DNA of 30,047 nucleotides from Parachlorella kessleri (GCA_001598975.1 BBXU01000974.1:1-30047); one strand, 5' to 3'; numbered from the stretch's first letter, positions 1 to 11,500 are shown. Translations and numbers: made by a program. The notes: a model not told the origin generated them from the letters alone.

Positions 1-1406
1 GGGGGCCGCGCGCGCGCAGACTGCCAGGAGCGGTATCGCTGTGGAGGATGCCGCGACCTTGTTGGCATACCCTGATTCACTGTCTCCATGTGACTCCCTG
101 GCCATGCGTCTGTGGATCTCCTGCCACCTTCGTTTGTGCCAGTGCTGCTGCCTGGTCTGAACGCCCTGAGATGCCCCGAGAGAAGACTGGTAACCAGCGT
201 GACTCCTGGCTGCGACAGCCCATGCGCTGCTCCCAGCCTGCGACTTTTCTACCATGCTGCGCCGAAGCGAGCTGCTGCGCTGCACTGCTGATTGCCTCTG
301 TGGGAGTTGTGCCGCGCCAAGTGTGTGCAGGGCTTCCAGTTTTACATTGGCGTGGACATGATGCTGGGCACTTTCTGGGCTTTCATGACACCTGAGGGGT
401 ACCTGGTATGTGCCGCTGGGGGCTGCAGGGCAGGCTAGACCAGTTGCCGCTAGTGAGAGTCGTGGGCCTGTGGTTCCACGGCTTGCTTATGGTTCCTGCA
501 TCGGGCCAGTCATGCTCGGCTGCTGACTGTGCTGGGATAATTGCTGTGTGTTGGTCCTTGGGGGCGAGCCTGTACAAGAGTGGCCGGGCTGGCCGCACCT
601 TGCCCAGTGTTCTAGATTACCATCCTGACACCTTGTTACATGTCACAGTTGGTAGTCGTGCTGTGGGCGGATACTTCACCGGTGCATGGGCAGACTGCCT
701 GGTTGCTGCCTTGGACACTGACCAGGTCTGCCACAGGAGTGAGCCCAATGGGACGGGTGTGCCCTGTGATTGACATGGTCCACGCGCTGCGCCTGCCTCA
801 GGGGGAGCCCGCACGCTGTGCCTGCTGTGCTGCAGGATCCGGAGCGCAAGGAAACCGACCTGTGGGGCAGCCGCGGCGTGTTTTTGGCGGGTGCCATGAT
901 GACATACATGGCTGTCATGAACTTCCTAAACACAGTGGTGGGTAGGGGAAACATCACTTCCACTACCTGTGTGCCAGCTGCAACTGGCAGGGCAGGGCAT
1001 TTGGCATCAGATTTGAATGCATCTAAGGATGGCGCTTGCAGCCAGCTGCAGTTGGATGCCTCTATGTTGGACAGGGTGCTGCAGGTGCCACAGCAGGCAG
1101 GCCTGGACCAGCCGTTTCACGAGCCAATGGCGGTGGTGGACGGGCTGCGTGGATGGCGAAAGCGCGGTCCTGCTCGCTACAGGCTGCATGCTTCTGGCCC
1201 CAGGGGTTGCCCCACCGCCCACATCACGCAATGGTAAAATCCAGCATGGGCCGTGCACTGTGTGACCAGCTGCTGAGCATGACATGCAGGCCACGTTGAT
1301 TGGCAAGCGCGCTGCCCGGGAGAAGGCCATCTTCAAGGGGGTGACCCGCCACCTTTGCCAGCCCTCGGCTGAGCTGAGGAGCCCCACAGCCATGCCTCCC
1401 CAGTAG
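1..1406 (+). CDS. 3' part of an unrecognised multi-exon gene, probable membrane protein
   Basis: Two exons are well supported. Exon 331-405 runs from a CAG acceptor to a CTG|GTATGT donor and reads GFQFYIGVDMMLGTF then WAFMTPEGYL. Exon 836-941 runs from a TGCAG acceptor to a GG|GTAGGG donor, starts DPERKETDLWGSRG and continues into a hydrophobic stretch (VFLAGAMMTYMAVMNFL) that could span a membrane. The two join in phase 0 without a shift. Further 3', likely coding pieces are around 1105-1160 (LDQPFHEPMAVVDGLRG) and a last exon starting about 1296 (ATLIGKRAAREKAIFKGVTR) with a TAG stop at 1404-1406, but the exact splices there are not settled. A possible earlier exon follows the CAG at about 17-19 and reads DCQERYRCGGCRDL. 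The 5' end lies outside the window. I do not recognise the family and assign no function. Confidence 0.45.
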
Positions 1407-2657
1407 GGTAGGGTAGCCAGGCAAGCAGGGCAGGCGGGCTTCCCGGGGCAAGCGGCGCTGCCATCCCAGCGGGAATAGCAAGGGCAGGGCGGGCTGTGCA
1501 GCCTGCGCCAAGCAATCGAGAGCTGGTATTCCGACAAGCCTGGGTGACAGAGGTGGACCGGGACTGCAGCACTGGACTGTGGCCTTCAGATCTGTGGCAT
1601 GCAGTGCCTTTTATTGGTGCGGCGCTCTGCGCGGGTCAGCTTTGCCTAGAGGGGACCTGCGGATGGGGTGGGGAGGGGAGAGCGTGGCGCTATTTGGTTG
1701 ATAGTCAAGGAAACCCCATGTTCTGTCATAGGGAGCGGCTGTCGTGTGCAGGCTGGAGCTAAGGAGCATGATTCTTGTAAACGGTGGCTGGTTAGGCGCA
1801 GTGTTGCATTGCGATTTTGTTATGACTGAACAGGTGATTTTGTAAGGACCGGCGCGCAAAAGCCAGGCTTGTCGGAACAATACGGAGGGCTTGTGAGTAT
1901 GATCAGCCTTTATTTGGTTGGCAGGCAATGCCATCAGAGAGGAGGTACGGGTGTGCTGCGCTGACAGTGTTCTATCATGAGCCTTTGTCGATGCAGGCCT
2001 TGCATGTGTATTGCTGGTGACATTCCCTTCCCTTCCACTTCCCCGCTTGATGGGGCCGGGAACTGTTCCTCTTGATTTCCTCAATTTACCATGTCTGACA
2101 CAGCGAGCTGTGTGACTGGACTTGAAAGTGCCAGGAACAAATATGCCGCGGGGTGCAGAAGCTTCAAAAGCATGACGAAGAGGTATCCTCAGCACACCCA
2201 GCACGGTCACTTTAATGTCAGGCTGTGCGGCCACAATGTAGCATTGGCAGGTCTCAGAGCTTCAACCTCTGACAACCTCTAAACAGGTTGCAGGGCTGCA
2301 TGTCTAGTATGGCTTCTCACACCTTTCGAGTAGCATTGAATGCCATAAAAATCCCGGTGCACGGAATAATGCGACTATGAAGCACCCACTGACAGACTCC
2401 ACATGCACTGCCTGGCAGGGGTGACCGTAAGCATGCACCTCAAAGGCACTCAAGAACCCCACCGGCATTCAGCAAAGCATCTCAAACAAGCCTGCAAGCA
2501 TAACTGCATCCAGCCCTGTTAGTACAGTTTACCCCTACCTCTCCTTCTGCATTTCCTGCCAAAACTTGCAGAATCAAGTCAACCAAGCAACAGGGAACAG
2601 GGCAAATTGGGGGCAGTTGCGAGCAACGCTGCAGGGCAGCGCAGGAAGGAACCCACA
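1407..2657. other. Convergent intergenic stretch with two 3' untranslated regions
   Basis: About 1.25 kb lie between the stop of the plus-strand first gene and the stop of the minus-strand F-box gene. The first part is probably the 3' UTR ending at the TGTAA signals near 1780 or 1845. The part just below 2658 should be the F-box gene's 3' UTR, although I see no TGTAA on the minus strand there. Small open frames in this stretch (for example 2091-2282) have no recognisable protein character. I see no RNA gene or mobile element. Confidence 0.5.
1776..1845 (+). terminator. Candidate polyadenylation signals of the first gene
   Basis: TGTAA, the usual chlorophyte polyadenylation signal, occurs at 1776-1780 and again at 1841-1845, 370 to 440 bases after the TAG stop at 1404-1406. 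No other good signal precedes them on this strand, so transcript ends near 1790 or 1860 are inferred. Confidence 0.4.
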
Positions 2658-3931
2658 CTAGAAGGTGACACAAACCCCGCATCGTGACATGGTGGCCAGC
2701 ATGTCAAAATGTCGCTGCTGCACATTGCAGCGCGTGAGATCCAGCCGTGTGAGCGCCCGCAGCTGCTTCAGCGCGCACCATCCACCCTCCCCTCCCGGCC
2801 CCTCCCCCAGCCGGAGGTTGCCGCTCATGCGGCACACTGCCAGCGCAGGGAGGTGACCCAGCTGTGGCGGCACGCTGGTGAGGCCGCAATAGCTGATATC
2901 CAGGGCGGCTAGGGAGGTGAGATGCTGCAGTGGTTCCAGAGTGGAGTCTCCACCTGCTCCCAGGCCATTGTTACGGCTAGCATCCAGCACAGCAAGCTTT
3001 CTCAGCCTGGAGAGAGTCGGGGGCAGGGTGGCCAGCCCGCACCACCGCAGGCAGAGGCTCGTCAAGGCCACCAAATAGCTCAGCGCAGCCAGCGGGGCCG
3101 AGCCTTCCTGGCCGTCCCCACCAAGGCTGTTGGTGTTAAGGTCAAGGGCTGCCAGGCGCCGCAGCGCGGTGATGCTGGCAGGCAGGCGTCGCAGCCCACA
3201 GCTTCCCAGGTCCAGCGAGGTCAGCGAGGCGGACAGGGACTCCAAGACATGGAGGGCACCCAGCTGTCCCAGCTGCGTGTTCCGGCTGACGTCGAGCACT
3301 GCTAGCTGGCGCAGGCAGGAGATGTGGGAGGGGAGGGAGGTGCCCAGAAAGCCCCCCCGCGCTTCCAAGCGGGTGAGCCTGGTGAGGTCCCGCAAGGCCC
3401 CCAGTGCTTCTTCAGAGTTGTGCACTGGTTGGTGGCTGGAGAGCTCCAGGGTTAACAATCCGCCGTCATCGCACTCCAGGCCGCTCAGCAGGCTCAGGGC
3501 GCCAGCGCCGGCCGAGCCGAAACTTAGGCGCAGGCGGCGACAGCCCGCACGCCGGCGGTGCAGCCAGGCAGCCAGGGAGGGGAAGGTGCGCTGGGATGGG
3601 TTGAGGTGTTGGCTGGTGAAGGCTAGGTCTCCCCAGAGCCCTGAGCTGGCAAGCACATCCGGTCGTGCCCACAGCCCTCGGCAGCAGCTGGTCAGGGCAA
3701 CCCTGCAGAGGGTTTGATGATGAAGTAGGCGTTAGCACGACTCGGTCGTTGGGGACAGAGCTGGGAGATTTGGGATGAGGGCGGTATACAATTGCTCACA
3801 GGTAGCTGGGTACATGAGTATGTCTGACTGGTGGGTTTTGTGTCCTCCTTGCACGTCGCACACCTGTCTCTAAGAGGCAGTGTTCTGCTGATGGCCTCGA
3901 TGACATCCACCGGCACCGTGTTTACTGGCAT
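2658..3931 (-). CDS. F-box and leucine-rich-repeat protein, 370 aa
   Basis: Minus-strand exons are 3931-3864 and 3702-2658, joined across a GACAG|GTGTGC donor and a CTCTGCAG acceptor. The splice rebuilds a continuous F-box at about residues 5-46 (VPVDVIEAISRTLPLRDR, then VALTSCCRGLW), which is why I chose this donor over one eight bases further on and the ATG at 3931 over a longer upstream frame. F-boxes bind Skp1 in SCF ubiquitin ligases, and the LRRs would recruit the substrate. From about residue 100 the protein is a run of LRRs in alternating types: a CGLxxLPxxL type, then an LDxSRNxxLG type. The pair recurs about every 50 residues (GSCGLRRLPASI, RWCGLATLPPTL, SYCGLTSVPPQL), with a final partial unit ending in CVTF and TAG. 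Substrate and process cannot be inferred. It is divergent from the ArgJ-like gene, with 536 bases between the start codons. Confidence 0.85.
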
Positions 3932-4467
3932 CTTGGCTCCCGACCAGGGGCGTGGCTTGGCGTGGCCAACTGCAAAAAGCGCAGAGGCAGTAAGCCACCC
4001 ATCGACAATTGCAATAACTGCTCTGTTACTGCCTGAGGACCACGCCAGGGGGACGCCATGACTCTGCGTGGCCACTCGGCCCGACCGGCGTTCTTAACAG
4101 TCTGTTGACTCTTTCGGAACAGATTAATCACCATGAGGCCCTATCCGCTGCCTTACCAGCCTGTTGGGTGCCAGCTAAGCGAGCTTAACATCCACGAAGC
4201 CGAAGCTGCAACCAGTCACAGCCTAACCAATGGATCTAGCTAACGATCTCCACATTCGGGCTCTAGTTGATTAAAAGCTCGGAAAGCCCCGAAAGGGCGC
4301 AAGCGCCATGCTGGAGGGAGCTCCGCTCTGGCGGTTGCAAGGCAGGCTGACAATTCCTCACCCGACTATCATAAAAACTGCAATTTTCAGGTACGCTAGC
4401 TTCTGTTTCAACCGTCGAGTCTGAGGTGCAGCTCTTTCTCTAGTGGAGTCTCAGATCGACTGCAAAC
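3932..4467. promoter_or_regulatory. Divergent promoter region between F-box and ArgJ-like genes
   Basis: The 536 bases separate two start codons on opposite strands, so both 5' UTRs and promoters must lie here if the models are right. No clear TATA box is seen; CATAAAA occurs near 4370 on the plus strand. A short perfect hairpin, GGCGC-AA-GCGCC, lies at 4296-4307 inside a GC-rich patch. Its role is unknown and it may be chance. Confidence 0.4.
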
Positions 4468-7400
4468 ATGTTGGTTGCTAGCTCCCTTGCTCCTAACCGA
4501 CTGCTATGGAGCAGAAGAGGTAAGTAGCTTCTTGGGGCTGTTTGCAAGTGGAGTGTCGTGGATGCCTGGCCCGGTCGTTTGAAGCTCTGTCCAATGCCGC
4601 CTTGACCCGGCTATTGCAGGCAACAGAGCCGGCTTGCGAGCTGTCTTGAGCCCCCACAGCAAGGTATAACGCAGCTACAGGCCTCCGATTCCTTGGCCCA
4701 GTAGTGACCCTGGTGTAACAGGGTCTCAGCCTGTTGCTCTTGCACTCTTGCAGGTTCAGACAGCCGCAGCCGCAGTAAGCCCCCCTGTGGTGCCGGAGCC
4801 CCTCCAGTTTGACCTGCCAGCCGCCACAAGGCTTCCGCTGCACCTGGTGCCGCTTGGCCCAGTCTGGGCTGAGGTTGAGGGCGGTGTCTGTGCACCACTG
4901 GGCTTCAGAGCACAAGGTAGGAGGGGCCCCCACGAGGTGCAATACTTGACAGCTTGCACGATTCTCGCCATAGTATGCAGTCTCACCATTTCATTACGGC
5001 GCTCAGCACAAACCTAAGCCTGTGCGGGCAAGGCAAAGCACTACGCTTTTGCTGAAGGTGCGTACGCTGGGCTGCGGGAGTCAGGAGTCAGGGCTGACGT
5101 GTCCCTGGTGGTGTCCACCAAGGATGCCACAGTGGCCAAGGTCTCGTCCACCGCAAGTGGCACAGCACCAGCCGTCGAGGCGAACCGTCGCCGGCTGTCA
5201 GGCTCACCCGCCTCGGCACGAGCGGTGGTTGTGACTGCAGGCGTGGCGGGGAGTGTTGGTAAGTGGGGCAGGGGTCTTCCAGGAGGGACTTTTGCTGGCC
5301 TTGCACGTGTCCAGTGCCTTAATTGCCGGCTTGACACCTGAGGGTAAGCCAGTGGGAGCTGACAGCACTGCTGGACTCTGTAGCATCGAATACATGATGG
5401 GACCTCCAGTGTTCATGCGCAGGAAAAGGCAGCCCACAGGCATGCGAGCTGCTGGTTCAGGCAGCAGCTGATGCGCTTGCATTGCGGCAGGACAGGCTGC
5501 TGCATGTCTCGGTGGGAGGCTGCTGCCACGAAATTGGGGACAGCATGGCGGCTGTCGTTCAGCGGCTGGCTAGCAGCCTGAGCAGCAGCTCTGAGGCAGC
5601 TTACCATGCTGCCTGCACCCTTACCACTACCGACACCATCAGCAAGTCGGCCGCCTTGGAGGTACGTGTACACTGGACTGCCCAAAACCGGCGATTGTCA
5701 GTTGTTCTATCAGCGCTTGGCGAACCCTACGCTGGAAACCCCAAGGCTTGCAGCCTAAAGGAGGAGTCTGTCAGCGTAATTCTACTTTACAAACCGAATC
5801 TGCATGTCCTAGTCCGTTGCTAGATGTCAGGCTCAGCTATGGATGACAGCATGAGTTTCCTGACCCCCATGCCCAAACTTTTCACTGCTCCAGGCCACGC
5901 TGGGGCCCCAGCACACAGTGAGGCTGGGTGGGATCGCCCATGGCGACGGGGAGGGCATGCAGGCAGTCATCACCTGTGATGCTGCAGTGGCCGAGGATGT
6001 GTGGCAGGCCATGTTTGACCGGGCACTGGCAGCCAGCTTTGGCCAGGTGGCTATGGCAGGGCGAAGTGGCGGTCATGGCCCTGCAGGTAAGACTCTCGGG
6101 CAGCGCTGTTAGAAATGCCTGATTGACCACACATGAGTCGTCATACTACTTGGCATGTGCAGTTATCTGCTCACCCCTGTGTATTCTCCCATGCCCAAGC
6201 GTTTTGATGAGCTAGCACCAACATGCCGAGCTTGCTGGCGCATATCGCATTCAATATACTGTGTTTCGCCTGCAGACTACCTTGTGGCATTGGCGAATGG
6301 TGCTGCTTGTGGGCCCATAATTGTCCATGGTGACAGCGAGGCAGCTGCCAGGCTGGAGGGAGCCCTGACTGCCCTCTTGCAAGGTAGTGCAGGCACTAAC
6401 ATCGCTATCTGCACCGCCAATCCACTTATGGTGGCCATGGCAATGGCCAGGGCAAGGCAATGCAGCCCGTGCATAGGCCTTACCACATCCTGCGAGCAGA
6501 TTCCAGCCAGGAAGTTGTTAATGAGTCAGCCAACAAGACGGCAGCTGGGCTAGGTACCAAATTGTACAGGGTATAGCTACACAGCTGACTACGACTGTTA
6601 CAAATGCCACTTGCAAGCCACGCTGCTGGGCCATAACAGGCTCCTAGCACACCTGCTGCTGCAGGGCTGGCCAAGGAAATAGCCTGGGACGCTGAGGGCA
6701 CCCAATGTCTGCTTGAGGTTGAGGTGCTGGGAGCACCCAGCCTGGCCGAAGCCAGGGTTGCAGCCCTGGCAGTGGCGGGCAGCCCCTGCGTCTGCACGGC
6801 TGTACGGGCTTGCGATCCTGACTGGGCCTGCATCATCGATGCTGTGAGGTATGCGGCCCTTGAGGATGTTGACAAGCTGTAGCATTGCAGGGTGGGGCTT
6901 TATGTTTAAAGATACTCGAGCTAGCTATCTGAATGGTCCCGATGGGATGTCAGACAGTTGCACCTTTGGCAGGCAGGAAGTCGCTTTTACCTGTAAGCAT
7001 GCACGTTCATAGGTGAAGTAGCATGGGGTATCACTGCAAAGGATACATCAGTCAAGCTTTCCTTCCCTGTCTGTACCTGCTTTACAGGGGCTCGGGTGTA
7101 GAGATCGACAGTGCGAACCTGCGCGTCTCTATTGGTGGCATGCCTCTCATGCATCACGGCCGTCCAGCCCCCCTGGCTCAAAGCGCAGCAGCGTACTGCA
7201 GGGAGTACATGCACGCGCAGCTGGGCAGGTGGGCTGGCTCCCTCGCTGAGGCTTGTTACTCTGGGCCAGCAGCATACTCAGAAGCACACCACACTCACCA
7301 TCAACACCTTGTTATGAAAGGTGTGCTTTAGCTATCTGCGCTTGGTCAGGGCTTTGCCTTTAAACGCAGACAATTCATTCTCCAATCAGGCACAGCGCTT

Positions 7401-7588
7401 GAGGCACACGCTGCCACCTTAGCTGTTTACCACCACCGCGCGGTGCTTGCAGGCATGGTGAGGTGCGAGTCCAGGTTGAGCTTGGATGCGGGGCCTGCCA
7501 GGCTAAGGCCTGGGGCAGTGGCATCAGCTGCACGGGCTCTGTGGCAGCTCAGCAGTCTGTTGAGCTAGACGGCTGCTTACTTGCTTGA
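4468..7588 (+). CDS. ArgJ-family protein lacking the catalytic threonine segment (probable pseudoenzyme), 486 aa
   Basis: Ten exons: 4468-4519, 4620-4663, 4754-4916, 5058-5258, 5423-5661, 5894-6086, 6276-6383, 6665-6848, 7088-7228, 7453-7588 (TGA 7586-7588). All phases match and all introns are GT...AG. The N-terminus (MLVASSLAPNRLLWSRR, five Arg and no acidic residue in 32) looks like an organelle transit peptide. Family landmarks of ornithine acetyltransferase/N-acetylglutamate synthase are in order: GGVCAPLGFRAQGAYAGLR at about 75-93, TLTTTDTISKSAALE at about 219-233, VRLGGIAHG at 242-250, GLAKEIAWDAEGTQCLLEVEV at about 334, DPDWACI, and VELGCGACQAKAWG near the C-terminus. The active site is missing. 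The MATML-type segment with the nucleophilic Thr is replaced by a shorter GDGEGMQAV (250-258). The oxyanion STG is SVG (183-185). NAGQAN is TAGVAG (146-151). DGDTSTND is absent, and the end lacks the usual Asn...Tyr-Thr tail. Open frame and phases argue against a dead pseudogene. Enzyme activity is unlikely; a regulatory or partner role is only a guess. Confidence 0.85.
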
Positions 7589-8551
7589 GGGATGACAGAT
7601 TTGGAACTCATTCGGCCTGAAAGTTTTGGATGAGGTGAGGGCTGTAGGGTGCGGCGTGTGATTGGCTAGGCTAGCTGTGTGTCTGAAGAGAGACTGGGTG
7701 AAAGCAAGTTCTGGTCTAGCTGGCCTCTCCCGAGGCAAAGCTCAGGCCACTGCAACAGCAGGTAGGGTGGAACAGGAGCAGGGCCAGAGAGTGCATTTTA
7801 TTGATGGTGGCAGGTAGTGCAAACAGAGGAGGGTAGACGTGTGAGTTTGTGTCGAGTGGAGTGGCAGGTGGTCAGGGCTGATAGCTGCTAAGCTTGAGGA
7901 TCATTCATTTGGTTTTCTCAATGATTACCTTTACCACGCTTGGTTTCTAGCATGCCAGCTTTTAGGTCTCCTACCTTAGAATGATAGCCAAGGCCTAAGT
8001 AGCACGGTATGAATCTGTTTTGGGCTCTGTACCGAAATGGACAGCACTCATCGCGTCCACAACTTGGGTTATTAGCATGGGTGGCAGGGAGTGCGAACAG
8101 GGAGTGAGAGTTGAGCTGGACTGACAGGGCAGGATGCAAAATGTTATCATACCATGGGGCAATATCACTATCGTTTTTGACTGTCAGTTGACTGCCAACG
8201 CTGCATTTGTTCGGAAACTTTCAAGCTGGGCTGCCAGACAAAGCATGCCATGAAGCAGACAGTGTTAGTAGTACACACCCAAACAGTTCTCAGTAAATGG
8301 TTGCAAGAGGAAACGCTCCGAGCAGTTCATTGCAGGGCAGGGCCAGCACTGGCCAGTCTTCAACAAAAAGATGTCCTTTTCTACTATCGTACTACAGCCA
8401 AGCGATGTTTCCTCTCAGCCACACGCACGTACATTGCCAAACGCCAGGCAAAACAAGCCGCTCACCGTCGGGCGCACCGTTTTTGTCTGGCATAAACACC
8501 AACCAAAGCCTCACCAGATACAACCCCTCGGCAGATGGAAACCCTACAAGC
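7589..8551. other. Convergent intergenic stretch between ArgJ-like and E2 genes
   Basis: These 963 bases lie between two facing stop codons and should hold both 3' UTRs. I find no TGTAA on the plus strand and no TTACA for the minus-strand gene, so neither transcript end can be placed. No open frame here looks coding. The one structure seen is a short imperfect repeat, listed separately. Confidence 0.5.
7806..8100 (+). repeat. Imperfect direct repeat, two 21-base copies
   Basis: GGTGGCAGGTAGTGCAAACAG at 7806-7826 recurs at 8080-8100 with two substitutions (G for T, G for A). Flanks are only loosely similar. It may be a remnant of a local duplication in the intergenic stretch, and no function is evident. 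Confidence 0.4.
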
Positions 8552-11500
8552 TTAAAAGCTGAAGGGCACTGCCATGTGTCGCTTGAACGCTTCAAGGAAC
8601 CTGCTCGCCACCTCCCCAGTATACACCCGCTCATCCGCTGACAGGCTGACCGTCATGCGCGTCTCGCTGGCCGGCTGGCCGCCCCGCATGATGGGCACGC
8701 TGCGTGCCCCGCCCACAGCCATGATGCACGCCTGCAACAGGCGCTAGCACAACCACAGCGTCAGTTGCATGTCGGCCTCTTTGCTGCACCGCTGCACTGC
8801 CAAGATACTCTGGCTTTAACGCCCAGGAAAAGGCTACACCGGGGCGGGACAACAGTGCAACAACTCGTACCGTTGTGCACCGAGACGGGCCTGCTAAAAT
8901 GGTAACACATGGCAGCTGCCGAAGCACACCTGTGGCGGGTTGATGATAGCGTAGAAGGAGTCCACGCCATACATGCCAAGGTTGGAGATGCTAAAGCTGC
9001 CACCCTGGAACTCCTCTGGTTTCAGCTTATTGGCACGCGCACGGGCAGCGAGGTCCCGCACCTGCACATGACAGGCAGACAGAGTGTAAGTTCGGAAGTA
9101 GTTTGTTGGCACCACAAGCACGCCCAGGATGGATGGCTTGATGGCTGTCAAAGCTCAGCATACTCAACACATTAAGGGAGAGAAGCATGGGAATCAGGAA
9201 AAAGAAGCCACTGCAGACTGCTGTGCTTGACTGACTGATGCGACCCCTGGCCTGCTAGGTTTGGTGCCAGGCGTGGCACGCTTCACGCACAATAACGCCG
9301 GCCAACAACAAGATGCCCTCCCCCGTCGCCCTAGCAGGCTGGCTGCAAACCCATCTCCCAAAGTGGGGCCGCCTTGGCCCCAGCTAAGGGGCCCTCCTCA
9401 GCCCAGCCAGCCTCCCTGCAGGGACCGCACCTCTGCCGATATCTGCACCACCGTCTTGGTGTTGGCAGCTTTCACGATAGGGGTGATCAAGCCGCCCTCC
9501 GTCGCCACAGCCACCGCCACATCCACCGACTGGTATGGCGCTGCCTCCTCCGCTGCTGGGTCCCACCGGGCATTGGCCTCAGGGACCTCCACAAGAGCCA
9601 TCGCCACTGCCTTGATAATGCAGTCATTCACAGACACCTGCGGTGCCGTGGAGGAGCGCACAAACTCAAATAAGCTGGTGGCTCGCTGCCGCAAGCCTGG
9701 GCTATTATTGCAACACACGTCCACCCATCAGCCGCAAGCCTCAAGAATGCCCGGACCTGTGAAGGCTGAGGCGAGGCGGAGCCCGCACCACTCCTCTTCA
9801 CAACGACCCTACGGCTACGTGTGTATCCCTACGTACCAAGGCCCACACAGCGGCAGATGGGAAGCTACCTCCCCAGCCAATATGAGCTGACGCGCCCACA
9901 TGTCCCGAAAACCCTGAACTTGTAAAGGAAAGCGCCATAACGACTCCTTGCGGAGCCACTCCCGTCCCCGCTCAGCCCCACCTTGGTGCCCTGCTGCTTC
10001 AGCGCCTCGCGCAGCGCTGCCACCCCGTCCAGCCGCACATCCGCCACCGTGTAGGTGTGGGGGATGGTGCGCTTGGACTCCTGCAGCCGCTGCGCTATGA
10101 TCCGGCGGACCTGGGAGTTGGGGAGGTCCACATAGTCCGCCTGGCCGCGGCGGCGGCTGCCTGGCTGCTGCTGCTGGTCGGGTGACTTGCGTGCTGCTTG
10201 CGGCTTGGGTGGCTGCTGGGCTGGCGGGGCTGCTGCTGCTGCTGCTGCGGGGGTCTGCTGTGGCTGCTGCTGCCCCTGCAAGGCAGCACACAGGGTTGGA
10301 GACGCTAATCCTGTTGGCAGAGGGTATGTTTCAATGGTCGCTGCTTTGCGTCTAACAAAGTAACACTTGAGAGCCTGCCCGTAGGGTTAGCTAGCTATGG
10401 CCAACCTTTCAGGAGGAGGAATGCATTCAGCCACCCTTGCCTATGGTACAGGGCTGTCGCAAGCTTCCCTACTGCCTGCCACACGACACCCACACCTTGG
10501 CAGGTTGCTGCTGTGCCTGCTGCGGCTGCTGGTTGCTGCCCTGCTCCGCTCGGGCCATGGCTTCGAGCACATCCCCCTTGGTGATGATGTTGTGCGGGCC
10601 CGTGGGCCGCACAGCCGACAATGGCAGGTGGCTCTGCTCAAGCAGCAGCCGTGCAGCGGGGCCCATGCGATGGTTTGCCTCTGCGGGTCGTCCCGCTTCC
10701 TCCGCGGGTGCTGCCGCTGCTTGGGAGGCTACAGAAGGGCAGGAACACGGTGTATAGTCAGGCCGAAACCCAAGGCAAGTTAAGCTAGCTAAGACGCACG
10801 CACATCACTCCAAGCATTGGACTGTCACCAACACCGTTGTAACCAAGATGCTGAGGTCTTGGAGGGTGCTGTGATCAGGCTGGGTACTACACCTAATAGT
10901 CCACATCAGCTTGCCCACTGTGAGACTCAAACGCCAGGCTCAGCCTGACCTAACCCTTTTCAAAACCCCTGAGGCTGCAAGCTCCCTGCCCATGCCTCTG
11001 TAGGGCTCCTGCCAAGGCCACAGCTGCACACTGTTCAGCATGCCCACCTTCTGGCTGTGCAGAGCTGTCCTCTGAGGGCGGCTGGGCTGCCGCACCGCCG
11101 GGGGCGTAGTCTTTGAAGGCCCCCACCGCCTCGCTTTCCTCCACCAAGACTGCCACCGGGGCCCCCACCTCCACCCCCTCAGCACCCTCCGGCACCAGCA
11201 GCTTGGCCACCACGCCCTCGTCCTGGTTCTCCCAGCTGCACCAGAGAGCCGCCAGTGCTCAATCACCAGGCCTTTGATTCCAACGGTGTGGCCACGTTTG
11301 GGCACCACAAGCATGCCAAGTACGGCCTCGTCTGGTTTACCTGTGTAGTCAGTGCCTTGGCGGGCAAACCAAAACTCCTAGTGAGTGTACTCTACCCCTC
11401 GTTATGCCACTCGCTCGCTGAAGTCTCATAGCAAGGCCCCCGCCACGCACCTGATGGTGGCCTTGTCAGTTTCTACTTCCGCCAGTAGATCCCCCGGCGC

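Noticed and set aside
2091..2282. Small plus-strand frame in the intergenic stretch
   Set aside because: 63 codons with no conserved character, lying after the polyadenylation signals of the first gene.
3853..3863. Alternative donor for the F-box gene eight bases further 3'
   Set aside because: It also stays in frame but inserts residues into the F-box core. The GACAG|GTGTGC donor restores the canonical LRDRVALTSCCRGLW.
4261..4360. Possible tRNA or structured RNA in the GC-rich patch
   Set aside because: Only a five-pair hairpin is visible. There is no B-box-like GGTTCRAANCC and no cloverleaf.
4441..4519. ArgJ-like exon 1 spliced directly to exon 3
   Set aside because: The phase is wrong and gives an early stop. 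Inserting the 44-base exon at 4620-4663 restores frame and a transit-peptide-like sequence.
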